NCBI GenBank assembly: GCA_945950065.1
Contig: CAMFGQ010000005.1
Location: forward strand, 1-24,550
Direction: 5' to 3'
Source of the DNA: an uncultured Clostridia bacterium
GTDB taxonomy: Bacteria > Bacillota > Clostridia > Peptostreptococcales > Acidaminobacteraceae
Length of the DNA stretch: 24,550 bases
Every line of letters begins with the position of its first letter. Positions within the stretch are counted from its first letter, which is position 1. Both the position numbers and the translations under genes were made by a program. Below the pieces are notes generated by a model. That model had not been told where the DNA came from. It saw only the letters and a program-made list of their open reading frames with translations, and made no database searches. Of this stretch, positions 8,222-14,639 are shown in pieces.

Positions 8222-9622
8222 CTAGTATTTTTCAAAGACATATTTGTTATGGGTTTTGGGAACTTCCATGGGATAATCCCCTGTAAAACAAGCTTTACAA
8301 AGGATTTCTTCAGGTAGACCTACCCCTTCAATAAATTCTTCTGTGGTAATGAAGCGAAGACTGTCAGCACCAGTGTATTCTTCAATTTCCTTTTCTGTTA
8401 GGTTAGCCGCCAAAAGAGACTTTTTAGTAGGTGTATCAATACCAAAAAAGCAGGAGAATTTGACAGGAGGTGAGCTGATGCGAACATGAACCTCTTTTGC
8501 ACCAGCCTTCTTCAGATCATGGACTAAGTCCTTCATGGTGGTTCCTCGCACAATGGAGTCATCCACAATGACAATGCGCTTATTCTTGACCACTTCCTTC
8601 ATGATGCTGAGTTTTAGTCGTAACATGCGCTCACGTTGTTCCTGGGTCGGATCAATAAAGGTCCTTCCAATGTATTTGTTCTTATAGAAGACGGAAGACA
8701 GGACAGTATTGGACTCCATAGCATAACCGATGGCCGAAGGAACACCACTATCCGGAACGGCTGCCACGAGATCATATTTATCTTTGTCTCTCCTAGCCAA
8801 AATCCTCCCCAGTTCCACCCGAGCTTCATAGACACTTTTACCTTCTAAATCGCTATCAGGACGGGAGAAGTATACGAATTCAAATCCACATAGACTCTTG
8901 GGCTTGCTATCATCATAAATCGTTGAATTGATGCCGTTTTCATCGATCTCAACGATTTCACCTTTCTCTACTTCCCTCACAACCTCTGCCCCTAAAAGCT
9001 CAAGAGCAACAGTTTCTGAAGCAAGCACATAGTCCCCCTTGGGGGTTTTCCCAATGACTAGGGGACGTAGCGCATAGGGGTCACGAATGCCATAGAGTTT
9101 ACCTTCCATAATCAAGATCAGGGCAAAACCACCCTTGATCTCCGATAGGGTTTGTTTAATGGCTGCAATGGCACTGCTTTTATAGTGAATGGCAATCAGC
9201 TTAATGATGATTTCGCTATCGCTGGTTGATGTAAAGCTAAAGCCATCATCAATGAGTTTCTTACGGATTTCTACTGCATTGATCAGGTTCCCATTATGCA
9301 CTAGGGCCATGGTTCCAGCTTTAAATTCCACCACTAAGGGTTGTGCATTTCTTCGCTCTGCACTTCCCACAGTGGAGTAGCGAACATGACCAATGCCTAC
9401 ATTGCCGTTAAAGGGACGAAGACGCTCTTCATCAAAAACATCACGAACCAGACCCATATTTTTATAATGGATCATCACACCATCGTGATAAACGGCCATA
9501 CCAGCACTTTCTTGCCCTCTGTGCTGGAGGCTAATCAGCGCATCATGAAGTTTATCTCCTAGATGCTGGTACTCCTTTGAGTAAATACCGATTAGACCAC
9601 ATTCTTCGTGAAGTTTATCCAT
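8222..9622 (-). CDS. purF: Amidophosphoribosyltransferase (glutamine PRPP amidotransferase)
   Basis: Catalyses the committed first step, PRPP plus glutamine to 5-phosphoribosylamine. The 466 residues begin with a seven-residue propeptide before Cys8 (CGLIGIY), the N-terminal nucleophile exposed by self-cleavage in the Bacillus-type enzyme. The glutaminase domain (8 to about 235) has QHRGQESAGMA and GHVRYST. The phosphoribosyltransferase domain has the PRPP loop VIVDDSIVRGTT (351-362). Cys245, Cys391, Cys442 and Cys445 match the four ligands of the [4Fe-4S] cluster of the Bacillus subtilis form, which makes the enzyme oxygen-labile; this fits an anaerobe. The ATG sits behind AGGAGGT and overlaps purE by eight bases. 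Confidence 0.97.
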   Translation of the reverse strand: MDKLHEECGLIGIYSKEYQHLGDKLHDALISLQHRGQESAGMAVYHDGVMIHYKNMGLVRDVFDEERLRPFNGNVGIGHVRYSTVGSAERRNAQPLVVEFKAGTMALVHNGNLINAVEIRKKLIDDGFSFTSTSDSEIIIKLIAIHYKSSAIAAIKQTLSEIKGGFALILIMEGKLYGIRDPYALRPLVIGKTPKGDYVLASETVALELLGAEVVREVEKGEIVEIDENGINSTIYDDSKPKSLCGFEFVYFSRPDSDLEGKSVYEARVELGRILARRDKDKYDLVAAVPDSGVPSAIGYAMESNTVLSSVFYKNKYIGRTFIDPTQEQRERMLRLKLSIMKEVVKNKRIVIVDDSIVRGTTMKDLVHDLKKAGAKEVHVRISSPPVKFSCFFGIDTPTKKSLLAANLTEKEIEEYTGADSLRFITTEEFIEGVGLPEEILCKACFTGDYPMEVPKTHNKYVFEKY

Positions 9623-10103
9623 TGAGACCTCCTAGTGAAGCATCATCTGCAAGAACTTTCTCGCGCATGTTCTCCACATAGTCCATGTATTTTTCAGCCA
9701 AGGAGTCGTCCTTCAGAGAAAGTATACGTAGAGCTAAAAGCGCTGCGTTCTCTGAAGCATCCACACCTACTGTAGCAACAGGTATACCTGATGGCATCTG
9801 AACGATACTAAGCAAGGAATCCATTCCTCCCATCATGGAGGTTTTCATGGGTACTCCAATGACAGGTAGTGGTGTGGCTGCAGCAACAACACCGGGTAAA
9901 TGTGCTGCCTTTCCTGCTGCGGCAATGATGACTTCATAGCCCTTCTCTTTTGCTCCTTGAACAAAGTCTAAGGTTTCTTCCAAGGTACGGTGGGCACTGA
10001 GAATTCTCGTGCTTACCTCTACCCCAAAGTCCTTGAGAAGTTGCTCGGCTTTTTTTACGACATCATAGTCGGATTTACTACCCATAATGATGGCTACTTT
10101 CAT
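9615..10103 (-). CDS. purE: 5-(carboxyamino)imidazole ribonucleotide mutase, class I PurE
   Basis: Moves the carboxyl group of N5-CAIR to carbon 4 to make CAIR. The 162 residues start MKVAIIMGSKSD. The SAHRT motif near residue 39 marks it as class I, the N5-CAIR mutase, rather than the class II AIR carboxylase. The second substrate loop reads AAAGKAAHLPGV where many class I enzymes have GAGGAAHLPGM, a variant I believe is common in clostridia. QMPSGIPVATVGVD follows. Class I PurE normally works with PurK, which is not in this window. It starts two bases after the purL stop, and its 3' end overlaps purF. Confidence 0.95.
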   Translation of the reverse strand: MKVAIIMGSKSDYDVVKKAEQLLKDFGVEVSTRILSAHRTLEETLDFVQGAKEKGYEVIIAAAGKAAHLPGVVAAATPLPVIGVPMKTSMMGGMDSLLSIVQMPSGIPVATVGVDASENAALLALRILSLKDDSLAEKYMDYVENMREKVLADDASLGGLNG

Positions 10104-10105
10104 GA

Positions 10106-13100
10106 TTACCCCTTTATTGCATCAATGGCACTGCGGAAAATATCCATCTCTTTGCCATGATTCACATTGATAAATCGGTTTTCACCAAGTCGTTCGTTAT
10201 GTCCCATTTTTCCAAAAATCCTACCACTAGGACTGAGGAGTCCCTCAACATGAAGTTCAGAACCATTGGGATTTTCTTCGTAGACTGTGGCGATTTGTTT
10301 TTTCTCAAGAAGAAGTTTCTTCTCTTCTTCGCCCATAAAGAAGCGACCTTCTCCATGGGAGACAGGTGTCCAATAGGCCTCATCTTCAACATAGCGAAGC
10401 CAAGGTGATGCCTTATGGAGTGGACGAACCGGAACAAGGGCTGATTGATGACGACCAATGCGGTTATAGGTTAGCCCCATACCAATGTCTCGTGGATCCT
10501 CAATACGCTCTCTATAGAAGACACCTAGTTTTACAAGAGCTTGGAATCCATTGCAAATTCCAAGTACCAGTCCCTTACGCTCCATAAGATCATGGAAAGC
10601 GTCTTTCACTAAAGGACTTCTAAAGACTGTAGCAATAAACTTCGCACTTCCTTCAGGTTCATCGGCTGCTGAGAATCCGCCTGCCAAGGCTAAAACATCA
10701 CAGGTTTTTATTTTCTCTGCTAGGGTTTCTAGGGACTTTTCAATCTGACTGGTTCCAAAGACCCATCGTTCAACTTGAGCACCTGCTTCTTCAAATTTAT
10801 CGCCAAACTCATCTTCACTATTTGTACCTGGGAAAATCGGGATAAAGACCTTCACATCCTTTTTATGGAGGATGGTCTCTTCTTCTCTTTGCTGCATAGG
10901 AAGAGCTTCCGCTTTATCCGTAGACAAATGAAAAATGGGTTCAAGATGTTTTTCTTTCTTCTCTAAGGACGCAGCCAAATCAATTTCTTCGTCCTCTGTG
11001 CGAAGAACATGATCTTCAATGACTTTACCTATTTGTTGAGCTCCAGTAAGCACAGTTCCGGGTTTCACTTCAACCACAACGGAGCCTAGGCTTGCTTCCT
11101 TCACATCCACTTCACAGCCAAGTCCGTTACCAAAACAAGCATTTTGGAGAGTATCAAGCAGATTCAGCGTCACGACACTGGCAGAAAGGATGTCTTTTCG
11201 ATCCTTTAGATAAGCTTCCATAGCCCCTTGGGCTCCTTGAAGATCCAAGGTATAGTTATCCTTTCTTGGAATCTCATAGAGATGGATTTCATTTCCAACT
11301 TCTTTAAAGTCGCTGCTTCGAACATCCTCTACCTTACCTGTATTCACAGCGAAGGAGATCAAGCTAGGAGGTACATGGATTTCTCCATCCTCCCAGTAGA
11401 AGCTACCACTCATGCTGTCTTTTCCACCGATGGATGCTAAGCCAAAGTGATGGAGAACACGATTGGCACCCAGGAGTGCCATAAAGGGCTTGGCCCAGAG
11501 TTTAGGATCATCCTTTAATCCCTGGAAGTATTCTTGGAAACTAAAGCGAATACCCTTAATGTCCCCACCTAGTACAAGGTTTTTCACCATGGAGAGCAGT
11601 ACAGCTGTCTCTCCCCCATGATAGGGACTCCACTGGGCAATGTAAGGATCATAGCCCTGTGTAGAGATGGTTACATCCCCTGTATCAACATCTGGGATAA
11701 AGGACACCATACCATCGATAAAGCTCTTTCTGTTCTTACCACCATAGGGTGCAAGAACATTGAGTCCACCGATGCTGCTATCAAACATCTCCACAAGCCC
11801 TTGTTGGGATGCTTCTAGGAGGTCTTTTTCTTCCAGTTCTTTGTTATAAGGATAGTCCTCAAAGTCCACGGCTTCCACTTCAATCTTGGAGATTTTTGGA
11901 GCACCGGCTTTTTCAATAAACTCTCTGGATAAATCCACGAGGACTTTGCCTTGATGCTCCACCACAAAGCGTTCTTCTTCTGTCACCTCACCAAGTACGG
12001 TAAGGGATAGATCTTCTTCAGCGGCACGCTCTTTAAAGAGCTCTAGATCCTTAGGATCAATAACAATGGCCATACGCTCTTGTGATTCACTTAAAAGAAT
12101 CTCCCATGGGAAAATAGCATCATATTTAGTGGGGACTTCCTCTAAATGAACGCGAAGACCTTCTGCGATTTCACCAAAGGCGACACTGATGCCACCAGCA
12201 CCTAGGTCATTGGAACGGATAATTTTGGGACCAATGTCTTCTTTACGATAAAAGCGTTGGAGCTTTCTTTCCTCAGGAGCATTACCCTTTTGTACTTCAC
12301 TGGCAGCTCCAGAAGCAACATCTTCTTGATGGCTTTTTGAAGAACCTGATGCACCACCAATGCCATCACGTCCTGTGGCACCTCCGAGAAGAACAAGTAG
12401 ATCTCCCGCTTTAGGCGTACCACGGTATACATGGGAGCGTTTAGCGCTGGCAATGACAAAACCAGCCTCTAAGCGTTTTGCTTCAAAGCCAGGATGATAG
12501 TATTCCTTTACATGACCTGTACAGAGTCCAATTTGGTTTCCATAGGAGCTGTAGCCCTCGGCTGCTCGTTTGGTAATGATCTGTTGAGGTAGTTTACCAG
12601 GTAGCACACGAGAGTTTTTAGGGTCTCTTGCTCCAGTCACTCGCATGGCTTGGTAAACAAAACTTCTACCAGAAAGTGGGTCACGGATGGCTCCACCTAA
12701 ACAGGTGGCTGCACCGCCAAAGGGTTCAATTTCTGTAGGATGATTATGGGTCTCATTCTTAAACATGATGAGATAATCTTCCCCATTAAAGGTACGCTGA
12801 ATGCTACAGGCATTAATCTCTTCACTCTCTTCTAAGTCTTGGAGATTTCCTGCAGCTTTCTCTTTTCGAATACTAAAAATAGCAAGATCCATCAAGCTTC
12901 TTGGCTTCTTGGTATAGTGTGAACGTGTGGAGTCATAGAACTCGTAGACTTCTTTGGCTTCAGGAATGTTTCCCTCAGAAAAGTCAACAGAAGTCAATAC
13001 AGTATTAAAGGTGGTATGTCGACAGTGGTCAGACCAGTAGGTATCTAAAAGGCGAAGCTCACTATAAGTGGGTGCTCTCCCCTCTTCTTTAAAGTATTCA

Positions 13101-13657
13101 TAGATTACCTCTACATCATCACCGTCCATGGCTAGATTATGCTCTTCACAGAATTCATCAAAACTAAGGGTAAAGAGGTCTTCCATGGGGAGTAGACTGA
13201 TGTCTTCATCCTGACGAGGTAATGGGGTCGAAAAATCATCTAATTCTCGTTCATAACTTTCAACAGGATTAATGAAAAAAAACTTGACCTGTTGCCACTG
13301 CTCTTCAGAGAGTCCCTTGAGGAGATAAATGCGAGAGGAGTAAATTTCGTCCTCTTCACCTAAAACAGCCAGGCATTGTGATGCCCAGTATGCACGCTGA
13401 TCAAATTGTCCAGGTAAATATTCCGTGCGAAGTACACGATAATCCTCAGGAATCTCCAGTGTGGTTGACACATCATCAAGAGCGGGTTCAGAAAAAATGT
13501 TGTGAATAATCTCTTCAGTGAAGGCTTGTGGTCGGTAGTAGAGGTTAAGAATGCGCAGATCCTCAATCTCAACTCCATAGAGTGTTTCGATTTCTTGTTT
13601 CATCTGCTCATTTAATGAGCGAAATTCAGGTTTCTTCTCAATATAAATTCGATTCAT
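10106..13657 (-). CDS. purL: Phosphoribosylformylglycinamidine synthase, single-chain form
   Basis: Converts FGAR to FGAM using glutamine and ATP, the fourth step. The protein is 1183 residues, fusing the functions split as PurS, PurL and PurQ in Bacillus. An N-terminal PurS-like region is followed by a linker with YSDHCRHTTFNT, two PurM-like halves (ETHNHPTEIEPFGGAATCLGG; later GGKDSMSGSFYWEDG), and a glutaminase domain from about residue 932. In the glutaminase, Cys1035 in GICNGFQ is the nucleophile, and His1153 and Glu1155 in GHNER complete the triad. I took the ATG at 13655-13657, six bases from AGGAGGG; a GTG two codons upstream abuts the binding site and is unlikely. It is the first gene of the operon, divergent from the LysR gene. 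Confidence 0.95.
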   Translation of the reverse strand: MNRIYIEKKPEFRSLNEQMKQEIETLYGVEIEDLRILNLYYRPQAFTEEIIHNIFSEPALDDVSTTLEIPEDYRVLRTEYLPGQFDQRAYWASQCLAVLGEEDEIYSSRIYLLKGLSEEQWQQVKFFFINPVESYERELDDFSTPLPRQDEDISLLPMEDLFTLSFDEFCEEHNLAMDGDDVEVIYEYFKEEGRAPTYSELRLLDTYWSDHCRHTTFNTVLTSVDFSEGNIPEAKEVYEFYDSTRSHYTKKPRSLMDLAIFSIRKEKAAGNLQDLEESEEINACSIQRTFNGEDYLIMFKNETHNHPTEIEPFGGAATCLGGAIRDPLSGRSFVYQAMRVTGARDPKNSRVLPGKLPQQIITKRAAEGYSSYGNQIGLCTGHVKEYYHPGFEAKRLEAGFVIASAKRSHVYRGTPKAGDLLVLLGGATGRDGIGGASGSSKSHQEDVASGAASEVQKGNAPEERKLQRFYRKEDIGPKIIRSNDLGAGGISVAFGEIAEGLRVHLEEVPTKYDAIFPWEILLSESQERMAIVIDPKDLELFKERAAEEDLSLTVLGEVTEEERFVVEHQGKVLVDLSREFIEKAGAPKISKIEVEAVDFEDYPYNKELEEKDLLEASQQGLVEMFDSSIGGLNVLAPYGGKNRKSFIDGMVSFIPDVDTGDVTISTQGYDPYIAQWSPYHGGETAVLLSMVKNLVLGGDIKGIRFSFQEYFQGLKDDPKLWAKPFMALLGANRVLHHFGLASIGGKDSMSGSFYWEDGEIHVPPSLISFAVNTGKVEDVRSSDFKEVGNEIHLYEIPRKDNYTLDLQGAQGAMEAYLKDRKDILSASVVTLNLLDTLQNACFGNGLGCEVDVKEASLGSVVVEVKPGTVLTGAQQIGKVIEDHVLRTEDEEIDLAASLEKKEKHLEPIFHLSTDKAEALPMQQREEETILHKKDVKVFIPIFPGTNSEDEFGDKFEEAGAQVERWVFGTSQIEKSLETLAEKIKTCDVLALAGGFSAADEPEGSAKFIATVFRSPLVKDAFHDLMERKGLVLGICNGFQALVKLGVFYRERIEDPRDIGMGLTYNRIGRHQSALVPVRPLHKASPWLRYVEDEAYWTPVSHGEGRFFMGEEEKKLLLEKKQIATVYEENPNGSELHVEGLLSPSGRIFGKMGHNERLGENRFINVNHGKEMDIFRSAIDAIKG

Positions 13658-13742
13658 AGCCACCCTCCTACTAGTATTCTAAACCAACTAGGTATATAAT
13701 CAATAATGATTAATACTAATGTTATCCATAAGGAGAGCTACT
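13658..13742. promoter_or_regulatory. Divergent purL-lysR control region
   Basis: The 85-base AT-rich gap between two divergent starts must hold promoters for both genes. On the plus strand a TATAAT at 13695-13700 is a good -10 for the regulator, giving a leader of about 35 bases, but its -35 is poor. On the minus strand a TATATA lies at 13693-13698 with no recognisable -35. Weak -35 boxes are typical of activator-dependent promoters, so control by the LysR protein is plausible but inferred. I see no room for a purine riboswitch and no obvious PurR box. Confidence 0.5.
13697..13712. promoter_or_regulatory. Inverted repeat, candidate LysR operator
   Basis: A perfect inverted repeat, TAATCA-ATAA-TGATTA, lies in the middle of the divergent gap and overlaps the presumed -10 of the regulator gene. 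LysR-type proteins usually bind AT-rich interrupted dyads in such positions, often repressing themselves and activating the divergent gene. The spacing is not the classical T-N11-A, so the assignment is tentative. Confidence 0.4.
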
Positions 13743-14639
13743 ATGCAAAACTTAGAAAGCTATCGTTCCTTCTTTATGGCTGCTAAATATGAAAACTTCA
13801 CCCGCGCAGGGGAAGAACTTTTTGTCACCCAATCCTCTGTATCCCAAGCAATCAAGAAGCTTGAGACCAGTTTGGGTATTGCTCTATTTCTACGTAAGGG
13901 TAAAAAAGTTCAACTCACCGATGAGGGGCGTGTCCTCTATCGAGAATTAGAAGGTGTTTTCGAAACCCTGGAAAATGCCGAACGCATGATGAAAGAGTAT
14001 AAACGCGCAGAAAGAGGGAGTTTGCATATAGCTGCCAGTGACACTCTTTGTCGTCATTATTTGATCCCCCTACTCCAGCACTACAAAGAACATTATCCCC
14101 ATATTCATTTAAATATCTACAATCAGCCCTCGCCCCAGGTGCTGGAAATGGTCCAAAGTGCCCAGGTTGACCTAGGCTTTATCAATGGTGAGAGTGGAGA
14201 GTATCCTGACATTCATTTAACGCCCCTTCTCAGTTTGAAGGAGCAGTTTTTCGTTTCACCAAGTTACCCTGTACCCAAGGGAATCTTAAGTTCAAAAGAC
14301 TTACTTGATTTACCTGCAGTCAGTCTTAAAAAACAGACCTCTACGCGACAACTGTTGGAGAGCGTCTTTCGCAAAGAGCGCCTCAAGTTTGAACCTGAAG
14401 TGGAGGTCATTAGCATCGATCTCATGATTGATCTGGTGAAAATTGGCTTTGGCGTAGGCTTTACTCATGGTCCACTCATTGAAAAAGAAGGTTTATGCCC
14501 CCTTAAAGTTGACATAAACCTTCCTAAACGACATCTACTTCTCCTCACCAATCCCAGTGTCCCACCCTCCAAGGCAAGTAGTCTTTTTCAGGCTCATTGT
14601 AAGCAGCATTTTATTGGGGACGCTGAGATCTCTTCTTAA
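13743..14639 (+). CDS. LysR-family transcriptional regulator
   Basis: A 298-residue protein of typical LysR length. The N-terminal winged helix-turn-helix (about residues 1-62) contains FFMAAKYENFTRAGEELFVT followed by QSSVSQAIKKLETSLG and LFLRKGKKVQLTDEG. A linker helix and an effector-binding fold of the periplasmic-binding type follow, with HIAASDTLCRHYLIPLL and VDLGFINGESG. I placed the start at ATG 13743-13745, eight bases after AAGGAG; an in-frame upstream start would add eight residues without a binding site. It is the only plus-strand gene, is divergent from purL, and converges on the adhesin gene with a 29-base overlap. The effector is not recognisable; control of the purine operon is possible from position only. 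Confidence 0.9.
   Translation: MQNLESYRSFFMAAKYENFTRAGEELFVTQSSVSQAIKKLETSLGIALFLRKGKKVQLTDEGRVLYRELEGVFETLENAERMMKEYKRAERGSLHIAASDTLCRHYLIPLLQHYKEHYPHIHLNIYNQPSPQVLEMVQSAQVDLGFINGESGEYPDIHLTPLLSLKEQFFVSPSYPVPKGILSSKDLLDLPAVSLKKQTSTRQLLESVFRKERLKFEPEVEVISIDLMIDLVKIGFGVGFTHGPLIEKEGLCPLKVDINLPKRHLLLLTNPSVPPSKASSLFQAHCKQHFIGDAEISS

Noticed and set aside
13655..13663. GTG at 13661-13663 as the purL start
   Set aside because: It directly abuts the AGGAGGG site; the ATG two codons later has proper spacing.
13676..13703. Minus-strand promoter TTGATT - 16 bases - TAGAAT for purL
   Set aside because: It would start RNA at about 13669, within the purL ribosome binding site (13663-13669), leaving almost no leader.
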